The notes: generated by a model from the letters alone, not told the origin. Counted from the stretch's first letter, positions 1 through 5,744 are shown. The stretch is DNA of 6,347 nucleotides from an uncultured Clostridia bacterium (GCA_947629295.1 CANRDH010000094.1:1-6347), one strand, 5' to 3'. A program made the numbers and translations.

Positions 1-620
1 TCCTTTTCAGTCTTTCTGCCTGTAACAGCCGGTATGGCAAGTGTTTCCTTATAGAAGTCTGTGTATACCTGCAACATCCTGAGCGTTTCCTCACGGGCCT
101 CCTCGGCAGTTTCGTGCATGGTATGACCTTCCTGCCACAAAAACTCGGATGTTCTCAGGAACGGACGCGTTGTTTTTTCCCAACGTACTACCGAACACCA
201 CTGATTATAAAGCTTCGGCAGATCACGGTATGAATTTATGACCTTAGCGAAATGCTCACAAAATAGGGTTTCAGATGTTGGACGAACACAAAGTCTTTCG
301 CTCAGCTTTTCGCTTCCTCCGACAGTCACCCATGCACATTCCGGAGCAAAGCCCTCAACATGATCCTTTTCCTTCTGCAACAGACTTTCTGGAATAAACA
401 TTGGCATATATACATTCTCATGTCCTGTTTTCTTGAATCTTCTGTCAAGGTCATGCTGAATGTTTTCCCATATTGCATATCCGTGCGGACGTATAACCAT
501 ACATCCCTTTATTCCTGAATAATCGGCAAGCTCCGCCTTTTTTACTATATCCGTATACCATTTTGCAAAATCCTCGTCCCGTGAGGTAATAGCTTCTACA
601 AGCTTTTTCTGCTGTGCCAT
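1..620 (-). CDS. proS: Prolyl-tRNA synthetase, N-terminal part (truncated by the window edge)
   Basis: Class II aminoacyl-tRNA synthetase that charges tRNA-Pro with proline in the cytoplasm. The first 206 residues are visible; the frame runs open through position 1. Recognisable blocks are the ITSRDEDFAKWYTDIVKKAE start (residues 11-30), KGCMVIRPHGYAIWE (38-52), the adenylate-binding TxE loop in RPTSET (113-118), and class II motif 2 from RWE (146-148) through RPFLR (152-156) to FLWQEGHT (160-167). This pattern belongs to the shorter archaeal/eukaryotic-type ProRS, usually about 475-480 residues and lacking the editing insertion of the E. coli type, so a little under half is present. ATG at 618-620 follows AAAGG with about 10 nt spacing. 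It lies 109 nt downstream of aroK on the same strand and has its own promoter. Identification is firm; C-terminal domains cannot be seen. Confidence 0.97.
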   Translation of the reverse strand, partial: MAQQKKLVEAITSRDEDFAKWYTDIVKKAELADYSGIKGCMVIRPHGYAIWENIQHDLDRRFKKTGHENVYMPMFIPESLLQKEKDHVEGFAPECAWVTVGGSEKLSERLCVRPTSETLFCEHFAKVINSYRDLPKLYNQWCSVVRWEKTTRPFLRTSEFLWQEGHTMHETAEEAREETLRMLQVYTDFYKETLAIPAVTGRKTEK

Positions 621-664
621 TTCTTTCAATCCTTTCACTTATCTTAATAAACATATCGCCTTTT

Positions 665-693
665 ATTATATAATTTTTTGTCGGATTTTTCAA
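665..693 (-). promoter_or_regulatory. Sigma-A-type promoter for proS
   Basis: On the minus strand, TTGAAA (688-693) is followed after 17 bp by TATAAT (665-670). This gives 5/6 and 6/6 matches to the housekeeping consensus at ideal spacing. Initiation would fall near 658, leaving a leader of about 38 nt before the proS ATG at 620. proS can therefore be expressed independently of aroE-aroK, although readthrough is possible because no convincing terminator separates them. Confidence 0.72.
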
Positions 694-729
694 TACCCGC
701 CGAAGTACCGTTTTATTTTGCGTCATCCG

Positions 730-1233
730 TCATAGCTGCTCCATTATATCCATACATATACTCATAGGGGATTGATTTGCATTTATCGTAATATCCGCTG
801 CCTCACGGTACAGCGGAAGTCGCTTATTGTAAAGCTCTCGCATTGCTTCATCCTTATCCGGTCTGTTGAGAAGCGGACGGGTTTTATCATTTTTCAGCCT
901 CGAGGCAATTTTTTCAACCGGAAGGTCGAGAAGAATAATTAATCCGTTTTTGTGCAGGATATCAACATTTTCCTTGAAAGTCAGGGTACCTCCGCCTGCG
1001 GCTATAATGATTCCTCTTTTCTCCGAAAGCTCCTTTGCGGCTTCTCTTTCAAGCATACGAAAGTGCGCCTCTCCGCTTTCCTCAAAAATCTCGGCAACGG
1101 TTTTGTTCTGTTTCTTTTCTATATAGCTGTCAAGGTCAATAAAGGACATACCGTTTTTCTTTGCAAGCAGTGCTCCGACAGTGCTTTTGCCGCAGCCCAT
1201 AAAGCCGCACAGTATAATGTTTTTTTGTTTCAT
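730..1233 (-). CDS. aroK: Shikimate kinase
   Basis: Phosphorylates shikimate to shikimate 3-phosphate with ATP, step five of the chorismate pathway, in the cytoplasm. At 167 residues it is the normal length for a stand-alone shikimate kinase. The Walker A P-loop is GFMGCGKST (residues 10-18). FIDLDSYIE (31-39) supplies the shikimate-binding acidic residue D35. FRMLERE (58-64) contains the substrate-binding R59. The substrate-binding glycine run is AAGGGT (78-83). The lid arginine is R119 in TRPLL, and the C-terminal arginine is R138 in YNKRLPLY. ATG at 1231-1233 is preceded by GGAGAA with 7 nt spacing. It follows aroE by 44 nt on the same strand without a visible terminator, so the two consecutive-step enzymes are probably cotranscribed. 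All key residues appear intact. Symbol aroK is used rather than aroL or aroI only by convention. Confidence 0.96.
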   Translation of the reverse strand: MKQKNIILCGFMGCGKSTVGALLAKKNGMSFIDLDSYIEKKQNKTVAEIFEESGEAHFRMLEREAAKELSEKRGIIIAAGGGTLTFKENVDILHKNGLIILLDLPVEKIASRLKNDKTRPLLNRPDKDEAMRELYNKRLPLYREAADITINANQSPMSICMDIMEQL

Positions 1234-1277
1234 TTAGCATTTCTCCGTTCATATATTTTAGTTATTTATGGGTTTAT

Positions 1278-2123
1278 TCAAAAATTCTTTTTAAGCTCCT
1301 TGGAGCTGTCTTCAATAAGCTGATTTATGTCATCTGTTTTATATTCGGAGCCGTCCCATATCTCGTGGGAAACAACTGCCTGCCATACCAGCATAGCCAT
1401 ACCTCCGACAGCCTTTAGATTGTTTGCCTTTGCCGCTTGCGTAAGTCTTGTTTCAAGGGGGTTATATATTGCGTCAAATACATTCCTGCATCTTGTTATA
1501 ACCGACTCGGATACAGGCATTGCATCCGTTTTCGGATACATACCGACCGGCGTTGCGTTTACAAGCAAATCAAAGGTACCGCCCCTTTCAATATCTGAGA
1601 TAAGACAGGTGCTGATGTCGGAAATTCCGATTTTTTCCTTTACCTCTTTTGCAAGACCGTCACGTATTTCAACATCCTCGGGACGAACCGATATAGTTAT
1701 GTTACAGCCTGCAAGAGCGGCTTCATATATGAAGGTTCTTGCAACTCCTCCGCAGCCTATTATACATACATCTCCTGCAAAGGGTATATTGTTTGCTTCA
1801 AGAGCTTTTAAAAAGCCGTCCGGGTCGGTTGTAAAGCCCTTGCGCACTGCACCGTTTCTTACGGTATTTACAGAGCCGTACAGCTCCGCTTTTTTATCAA
1901 GCTCGTCCAGAAACGGTATTACTGCCTGTTTGTCGGGTATTGTAACATTATAACCCGCAAGCTCGTTCAAAGCGGAAATTTTTTCGGGGAATTCCTCAGG
2001 TGCAACATCAAGTATTGTATACATACCATTTTCTCCGGCAAGCTCAAATAACCTCTTATGTATGAACGGCGACATCGTATGACCTATGGGATGACCTATA
2101 ACCGCAAATTTTCTTTCTGACAT
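1278..2123 (-). CDS. aroE: Shikimate dehydrogenase
   Basis: Reduces 3-dehydroshikimate to shikimate with a nicotinamide cofactor, step four of the chorismate pathway; the product is the substrate of the next gene's enzyme. At 281 residues it has typical length. The substrate domain shows GHPIGHTMSPFIH (10-22), YNVTIPDK with catalytic K65, the shikimate-contacting N86 in VNTV, and TTDPDGF with D100. The Rossmann domain begins at IIGCGGVAR (121-129) and continues with LLVNATPVGM (186-195). The C-terminal GGMAMLVWQA (240-249) closes the substrate pocket with Q248. Differences from E. coli AroE are T16 for the first Ser of SxSP, D64 for the usual aromatic residue before K65, and VRP (146-148) where the NADP-binding NRT lies. 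Cofactor preference is therefore uncertain. ATG at 2121-2123 follows GGAGGT with 6 nt spacing. First gene of the aroE-aroK unit, divergent from acpP. Confidence 0.95.
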   Translation of the reverse strand: MSERKFAVIGHPIGHTMSPFIHKRLFELAGENGMYTILDVAPEEFPEKISALNELAGYNVTIPDKQAVIPFLDELDKKAELYGSVNTVRNGAVRKGFTTDPDGFLKALEANNIPFAGDVCIIGCGGVARTFIYEAALAGCNITISVRPEDVEIRDGLAKEVKEKIGISDISTCLISDIERGGTFDLLVNATPVGMYPKTDAMPVSESVITRCRNVFDAIYNPLETRLTQAAKANNLKAVGGMAMLVWQAVVSHEIWDGSEYKTDDINQLIEDSSKELKKNF

Positions 2124-2204
2124 ATCATTACCTCCGTATTTTTTATATAAAGCTATAAGGAATTGTGCTGATTTTTATAAAATTTTATAATTATTGGAAA
2201 AATA

Positions 2205-2233
2205 TTAATAAATTGTAATTTACGTATTGACAA
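2205..2233 (-). promoter_or_regulatory. Candidate promoter for aroE-aroK
   Basis: On the minus strand, TTGTCA (2228-2233) is followed after 17 bp by TATTAA (2205-2210), giving 5/6 and 4/6 matches. Initiation would fall near 2198, about 75 nt before the aroE start. The -35 box overlaps the -35 box of the acpP promoter on the other strand. Surrounding DNA is very AT-rich, so alternative -10 boxes (for example TATAAA near 2180) cannot be excluded. Confidence 0.42.
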
Positions 2234-2255
2234 ATCGTTAAATTACTTATAAGAT
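2227..2255 (+). promoter_or_regulatory. Candidate promoter for acpP
   Basis: A perfect TTGACA (2227-2232) is followed after 17 bp by TAAGAT (2250-2255), a 4/6 -10 box. TATAAG at 2248-2253 is an alternative -10 with 15 bp spacing. Initiation near 2262 would give a leader of about 133 nt before acpP. No FapR-type or FabT-type operator was recognised by eye around it. Confidence 0.55.
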
Positions 2256-2261
2256 TTAATT

Positions 2262-2394
2262 GTAAGAAATTTGTGCTCAGCGGTGTTGATTCCGCATAAA
2301 CCTATTGTAGCATAAACTATATGTTTTTGTCCACAGCGGAAGACAGGAAGCGCACATTTTTTTATTGATTATTTTATTTTAGGAGGACTTATCT
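2262..2394 (+). promoter_or_regulatory. Long acpP 5' leader with weak potential secondary structure
   Basis: This stretch between the acpP promoter and start codon has no ORF of note. CAGCGG occurs twice (2278-2283 and 2334-2339), and TTCCGC at 2290-2295 can pair with either copy: GCGG/CCGC locally, or the six-base GCGGAA at 2336-2341. TGTGC (2272-2276) can pair with GCACA (2352-2356), just before seven T residues (2357-2363). The pairings are short, so regulatory function is only a possibility. No known riboswitch class was recognised. Confidence 0.25.
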
Positions 2395-2622
2395 ATGGTA
2401 CTGGAAAAGGTAAAAGCAATTCTTAGCGAGCAGTTTGATGTTGAGGAGGATTCAATAACTCCCGATACTTCGATTATCAACGATCTTTCCGCTGATTCTC
2501 TTGATGTTGTAGATCTTCTTACAACAATCAATGATGAGTTTGGCGTTGAGGTTCCTGATGAGGAAGTTGAAAATGTAAAGACCGTTGAGGATCTTGTAAA
2601 CTACATTGAGGCTCATCAGTAA
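2395..2622 (+). CDS. acpP: Acyl carrier protein
   Basis: Small acidic carrier that holds growing fatty acyl chains on a 4'-phosphopantetheine arm during type II fatty acid synthesis in the cytoplasm. The 75 residues match the usual ACP length. The phosphopantetheine site is DSL at residues 34-36 within DLSADSLDVVDLL (30-42), with S35 as the attachment serine. The recognition helix that follows is rich in Asp and Glu (DEFGVEVPDEEVE, 47-59), and the C-terminal helix is TVEDLVNYIEAHQ. ATG at 2395 follows a full AGGAGG (2381-2386) with 8 nt spacing. It is the only plus-strand gene here, divergent from aroE and convergent with aroF, and no other fatty acid genes are in view. A stand-alone locus fits a housekeeping ACP, but a dedicated ACP for another pathway cannot be ruled out. 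Confidence 0.95.
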   Translation: MVLEKVKAILSEQFDVEEDSITPDTSIINDLSADSLDVVDLLTTINDEFGVEVPDEEVENVKTVEDLVNYIEAHQ

Positions 2623-2674
2623 TAGACAACAGTGAGGTTTTACAGTAAACTCTTTATGATCATTTAATTCAGAC

Positions 2675-2704
2675 GCCCGACCGCAGGATATCCTATGGTC
2701 GGGC
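2675..2704. terminator. Hairpin between convergent acpP and aroF, probable bidirectional terminator
   Basis: GCCCGACC (2675-2682) pairs perfectly with GGTCGGGC (2697-2704). The intervening AGGATATCCT (2685-2694) is itself self-complementary, giving a long, GC-rich, nearly continuous hairpin. It begins 53 nt after the acpP stop and lies 74 nt beyond the aroF stop on the other strand, the expected place for a shared terminator. The T-tract is poor in both directions (TGATGTATTTT on the plus side), which lowers confidence. Confidence 0.5.
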
Positions 2705-2778
2705 TGATGTATTTTGCCGGAAAATCAGGGCGGGGGTTATGGGAATTTGTCTTAATGAGACGTTATCGGCTGTCTGAT

Positions 2779-3804
2779 TCATCCATTTGCCATTATTTCA
2801 TCATATGCCCTTTTAAGAGCAAATACCTTGCGGGCTACTTCGTCAAATTTATCCGGTGTAAGGGATTGCGCTCCGTCGGACAGGGCGTGCATGGGGTCGT
2901 TATGCACCTCTATCATAAGTCCGTCTGCACCTGCTGCAACAGCGGCAAGCGACATCTGCTCCACCAGAGAGGCTTTTCCCGTGGCATGACTGGGGTCTAC
3001 GATGACAGGGAGGTGGCAAAGCTTCTTTACAACCGGTACTGCGGAGAGGTCAAGGGTATTTCTGGTTGCGGTTTCATATGTTCTGATACCTCTTTCGCAA
3101 AGGATTACCTTACTATTGCCGCCTGCCATTATATATTCGGCACTCATTATCCATTCCTCAATGGTATTTGCAAGTCCGCGCTTAAGAAGTATGGGTTTGT
3201 CAATTTTTCCGAGCTGCTTAAGAAGCTCAAAATTCTGCATATTTCTTGCGCCAACCTGAATAATATCGACACCCTCGAACATATCAATATGCGCCGAGCT
3301 CATTATTTCGGTTACAATCGGAAGTCCTGTTGTTTTTCTTGCACCCTTGAGAAGGTCAAGACCTTCTGATTTCAGCCCTTGGAAGGAATAGGGGGAGGTT
3401 CTGGGTTTGAATGCTCCTCCTCTGAGGAAGGTCGCTCCCGCCGCCTTTACTCTTTCTGCAATATAGTTTATTTGAGCTTCGGATTCAACCGAGCATGGAC
3501 CTGCCATAATGCAAAGACTGCCGTCACCGATTTTCTGCCCTGTGGGAAGATCAATAACAGTATCGTCAGGGTGAAATTTACGGTTAGCCTTCTTGTAGGG
3601 TTCCTGAACACGCTTGACGCTTTCAACAATTTCCTGCGCGCTTATCCAGTCCTCATCAATCTGTGTGGTATCGCCTATAAGGCCCAGGACGGTTGATTCC
3701 ACGCCTACCCAAGTATTTACCGTTACGTTATATTTTTCCTCCAGAGAAGCCTTAAAAAGAATAAGCTGTTCCTTTCTCGTATTTGGTTTCAGTACAATTA
3801 TCAT
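2779..3804 (-). CDS. aroF: 3-deoxy-7-phosphoheptulonate (DAHP) synthase, type I-beta with N-terminal regulatory domain
   Basis: Condenses phosphoenolpyruvate and erythrose 4-phosphate to DAHP, the committed step into aromatic amino acid synthesis. Residues 1 to about 70 (beginning MIIVLKPNTRKEQ) form the ferredoxin-like N-terminal domain seen in Thermotoga-type enzymes, where it mediates feedback inhibition by Tyr or Phe. The catalytic TIM barrel follows from about residue 90. Visible motifs are AGPCSVES (101-108) with metal ligand C104, RGGAFKPRTSPYSFQG (128-143), GARNMQNFELL (185-195), ILLKRG (205-210), CERGIRTYE (236-244), and DPSHATGK (270-277) with ligand H273. The other likely metal ligands are E299 (MIEVH) and D310. 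The 341-residue length is normal. ATG at 3802-3804 follows AGGAGG with 7 nt spacing. The gene stands alone behind a leader that ends in a terminator hairpin, suggesting transcript-level control in addition to protein feedback. Inhibitor specificity cannot be read by eye. Confidence 0.96.
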   Translation of the reverse strand: MIIVLKPNTRKEQLILFKASLEEKYNVTVNTWVGVESTVLGLIGDTTQIDEDWISAQEIVESVKRVQEPYKKANRKFHPDDTVIDLPTGQKIGDGSLCIMAGPCSVESEAQINYIAERVKAAGATFLRGGAFKPRTSPYSFQGLKSEGLDLLKGARKTTGLPIVTEIMSSAHIDMFEGVDIIQVGARNMQNFELLKQLGKIDKPILLKRGLANTIEEWIMSAEYIMAGGNSKVILCERGIRTYETATRNTLDLSAVPVVKKLCHLPVIVDPSHATGKASLVEQMSLAAVAAGADGLMIEVHNDPMHALSDGAQSLTPDKFDEVARKVFALKRAYDEIMANG

Positions 3805-3831
3805 AATTATTCCTCCTGTAAATTTAATATA

Positions 3832-3865
3832 AATATAAAAAACGGAATCCGTGCGGACTCCGTTT
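3832..3865 (-). terminator. Intrinsic terminator in the aroF leader (attenuator)
   Basis: On the minus strand, AAACGGAGTCC (3855-3865) pairs with GGATTCCGTTT (3840-3850) through eleven base pairs including one G-U. The loop GCAC is followed directly by six T residues (3837-3842, partly within the stem) and then ATATTT. It ends about 26 nt before the aroF start codon and downstream of a strong promoter, so it would stop aroF transcription unless disrupted. It is too far from the gene at 4209-5744, which has its own terminator, to belong to that gene. Confidence 0.82.
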
Positions 3866-3919
3866 GCCGTTCATACATACAACCGTCCTATACTGATTGT
3901 ACAGCTTTGGGAGCACACA
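3852..3919 (-). promoter_or_regulatory. Candidate antiterminator of the aroF attenuator
   Basis: On the minus strand, TGTGTGCTCC (3910-3919) can pair with GGAGTCCGCA (3852-3861) at nine of ten positions (two G-U, one U-C mismatch). The second segment is most of the 5' arm and loop of the terminator, so the two structures exclude each other. The enclosed region contains a further hairpin, GTACAATC (3895-3902) with GGTTGTAT (3877-3884). Upstream, CAGACTTT (3938-3945) can pair with AAAGCTG (3902-3908) as a 1:2-type stem. All pairings were found by eye and no energies were computed. Confidence 0.5.
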
Positions 3920-3998
3920 TGATTGTAACCCATACAAAAAGTCTGCATGAATACAGATAAAAATATTCATTAAATCGCATAGGTAAAGATTTTATCAC
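3888..3998 (-). CDS. Candidate aromatic-rich leader peptide of aroF
   Basis: A 36-codon ORF begins with GTG (3996-3998), preceded by GAAAGGG (4008-4014) at 9 nt spacing, and ends at TAG (3888-3890), 22 nt before the terminator hairpin. Residues 9-23 read FNEYFYLYSCRLFVW: three Phe, three Tyr and one Trp, the end products of the pathway that aroF opens. An in-frame ATG at 3978-3980 (residue 7) is an alternative start but lacks a Shine-Dalgarno sequence. The likely role is a sensing peptide: a ribosome stalled at scarce aromatic codons would leave the antiterminator free to form. This is inference from position and content. AT-rich DNA favours Phe and Tyr codons, so chance is possible, although Ile, Asn and Lys are not similarly abundant. 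The product itself probably has no other function. Confidence 0.58.
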   Translation of the reverse strand: MIKSLPMRFNEYFYLYSCRLFVWVTIMCAPKAVQSV

Positions 3999-4031
3999 GG
4001 TTTTATGCCCTTTCGATAGAAGCTGTTATTC

Positions 4032-4060
4032 ATAATAACACTATTGCTTTAAATTGTCAA
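4032..4060 (-). promoter_or_regulatory. Sigma-A promoter for aroF
   Basis: On the minus strand, TTGACA (4055-4060) is followed after 17 bp by TATTAT (4032-4037), matching 6/6 and 5/6. Initiation near 4025 yields a leader of about 220 nt before aroF, enough to hold the leader ORF and terminator described here. TTTAAAG occurs on both sides of the -35 box (4063-4069 and 4047-4053), but in this AT-rich context it may mean nothing. Confidence 0.78.
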
Positions 4061-4080
4061 GACTTTAAATCATAAAAGCG

Positions 4081-4095
4081 GAATGTTTTTCATTC
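4081..4095. repeat. Short inverted repeat upstream of the aroF promoter
   Basis: GAATG (4081-4085) and CATTC (4091-4095) are perfect inverted arms around TTTTT, and lie about 20 bp upstream of the aroF -35 box. The position would suit an activator site or operator, but five-base arms are short and no known regulator motif was recognised. Confidence 0.25.
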
Positions 4096-4162
4096 AATTC
4101 TTAATTACTTTATTCAAGTCAATCGTTTTTTGTGTTAGCCATAAATCAAGTATGTCATTATA

Positions 4163-4209
4163 AATAATACCGCCGCTCTGATTTTTACGGGCGGCGGCTG
4201 AGTATTATT
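4163..4209 (-). terminator. Terminator of the GT-C-like membrane protein gene
   Basis: On the minus strand, CCGCCGC (4191-4197) pairs with GCGGCGG (4170-4176) across a 14-nt loop. The stem extends, after a 5-nt bulge, through AATAATA (4203-4209) with TATTATT (4163-4169). The outer stem overlaps the stop codon, and the tail after the GC stem is T-rich (TATTATTTAT). Its 3' half resembles the terminator at 5945-5985. Confidence 0.75.
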
Positions 4210-5744
4210 TATGATACTTTTTCATATAGGTAGTATTTACTGATACCGTTGCCGTAGGGAAATTCACATTCATCGACCTGTCTGTATAATGTGCTTTCGA
4301 GCTGCTCATCTTTGGTAACGACAAAATCCGCCTTTCCTGTACGGATATATTCATCCTGCGTCCTGTACATTTCATCGTAGGGAATATTAAGTTCGCAGAA
4401 AAATCTGCAATCAGGTGTTATATCTGCGGCAGTGTAAAAGCCGCCGTCAAGAAAACCGTAATTCAGCAGAGTGGGACTGTCTTTACGGCATATTATCTCG
4501 GCAAATCTGTACTGAGGCATAGCATCTCTTGCACAGCCGATAAGTGATAAATTCGGGGAAAGCACAAAAGAGATGATCGCGGGTACAATACATACGGTGA
4601 CAGCCTTTTTTCTGTTATTCTTCAACAATTTTTTCTTTATCCAAATGTATAAGGCACACGCTCCGACAGGCGAAAATACATTCAGAATAAAAGGATAGTA
4701 GGAGTAAAATCTTCCGCCTACATATACAAAGGAAAAAGTAACGACAAATACGGTACAGTAGTATATGAGAAGGAATTTATTTTCGGAGTGATCGTTTTCG
4801 CTGCAGGAAATTTTCTTGTTTGTGACGGCTTTGAGTCTATTATATGCTAAATATGCCGCTCCTGATATGATACATACAAAGCCAAAAGGATTATTTATAA
4901 AAAACGTACCTACACCTGTAATTAAATTTATAATACTTCCTATAAATGGAACGGAGTCATTTCTGTACAAAAACAGGTTATCATAAAAATATACTTCAAA
5001 CAGATAATCAAAAGCGTTATTTTTTGCAAAATATATTATCACGGGCAGGGAACATATAATTATTCCCGATATTATTGCAGCGGCGGAATAAAACAAATCC
5101 CTGAACCATTTTTTTCGTACATATATAAACACGAACGCAATGATAAGACCGATAAAGAAGCCGAGCAGGGTAAATTTAAACCAGAGCGCCACGCCTGCCG
5201 AAATCCCTATGATAATACAATGTACCAATCCTGTCTTTTTACCGTTTTTGACAGCATAGGCACCCGCATAAAAACAATATGCAAAAAACGGCAGACATAA
5301 TTCTTCCGCACTGTCACCGCCCTGAAATGACACCGAGCTGTATGTTAATATTGAAATAATAGGCATTAAGAATAAAAAATCAATATTATCGACATCCGAC
5401 AACAAACGGACAGTTTTATATGAAAATAACAGATATACAAAGCAGGCTGATATTTCCACATAATATATTCCGGTAAATGTTGTATGTGATAAAAGATATG
5501 CTGCGTAATGCAGCATATACAGCAGCGGTCCCTTTTGCTCAAATATATCCCTGTATAATACGCTGCCGTTTGCCATGGATTTTCCGACAGTAAAAAAGCA
5601 GTTCGGGTCGTCCCAGTTATTGAGAGGATATAAAGGGGAGCATTTTGAAAATATTGTTATTGTAAATACTGCTGAAAATGCAAGCAGTAAAACCATAAAA
5701 AGATTCATATTGATATTTCTTAAGTTTTTAATTATAAAAATCAC
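4209..5744 (-). CDS. Polytopic membrane protein, probable GT-C (ArnT/PMT-like, GT39-type) glycosyltransferase
   Basis: The 511-residue protein has about a dozen predicted hydrophobic segments, roughly at 14-33, 74-88, 97-111, 122-138, 173-209, 217-239, 266-301, 326-342, 350-370 and 383-401. A soluble C-terminal tail runs from about 405 to 511. The first outer loop carries an acidic pair in NNWDDPNCFFTVGK (42-55), then DIFEQKGPLLYMLHY (66-80), GGDSAEELCLPFFAY (142-156) and GGRFYSYYP (343-351). These resemble blocks in Firmicutes GT39-like proteins, which transfer sugars from lipid-linked donors outside the membrane; donor and acceptor cannot be predicted. The frame opens with GTG at 5742-5744, but that GTG lies inside the best ribosome-binding-like sequence (AAAGGTGAT). 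The true start may be a nearby ATA/ATT codon or ATG at residue 13. It has its own promoter and terminator, so it is monocistronic. The next gene encodes a surface repeat protein, a conceivable but unproven acceptor. Confidence 0.72.
   Translation of the reverse strand: MIFIIKNLRNINMNLFMVLLLAFSAVFTITIFSKCSPLYPLNNWDDPNCFFTVGKSMANGSVLYRDIFEQKGPLLYMLHYAAYLLSHTTFTGIYYVEISACFVYLLFSYKTVRLLSDVDNIDFLFLMPIISILTYSSVSFQGGDSAEELCLPFFAYCFYAGAYAVKNGKKTGLVHCIIIGISAGVALWFKFTLLGFFIGLIIAFVFIYVRKKWFRDLFYSAAAIISGIIICSLPVIIYFAKNNAFDYLFEVYFYDNLFLYRNDSVPFIGSIINLITGVGTFFINNPFGFVCIISGAAYLAYNRLKAVTNKKISCSENDHSENKFLLIYYCTVFVVTFSFVYVGGRFYSYYPFILNVFSPVGACALYIWIKKKLLKNNRKKAVTVCIVPAIISFVLSPNLSLIGCARDAMPQYRFAEIICRKDSPTLLNYGFLDGGFYTAADITPDCRFFCELNIPYDEMYRTQDEYIRTGKADFVVTKDEQLESTLYRQVDECEFPYGNGISKYYLYEKVS

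Noticed and set aside
691..710. Hairpin CGGTAC/GTATTG as an aroK terminator
   Set aside because: Only six pairs, two of them G-U, with no T-tract after it; it also overlaps the proS -35 box.
451..726. 91-residue minus-strand ORF overlapping the start of proS
   Set aside because: It lies in another frame of the clearly conserved proS coding region, and its sequence resembles no family I know.
1327..1953. 208-residue plus-strand ORF opposite aroE
   Set aside because: Antisense to aroE, low-complexity Ser/Ala/Pro composition typical of reverse-strand shadows, and no promoter or SD seen.
2695..3369. 224-residue plus-strand ORF opposite aroF
   Set aside because: It is antisense to a highly conserved enzyme and has no plausible ribosome binding site or recognisable domain; a shadow ORF.
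3813..3872. Second possible leader ORF starting ATGAACGGC with four Phe codons (3813-3872)
   Set aside because: Its Phe codons are simply the T-tract of the terminator; control codons would have to lie upstream of the switching stems, and there is no SD.
3805..4025. T-box riboswitch in the aroF leader
   Set aside because: The conserved GGTGGNACCGCG-like T-box sequence before the terminator is absent; the nearest string, AGGACGGTTGT, does not fit.
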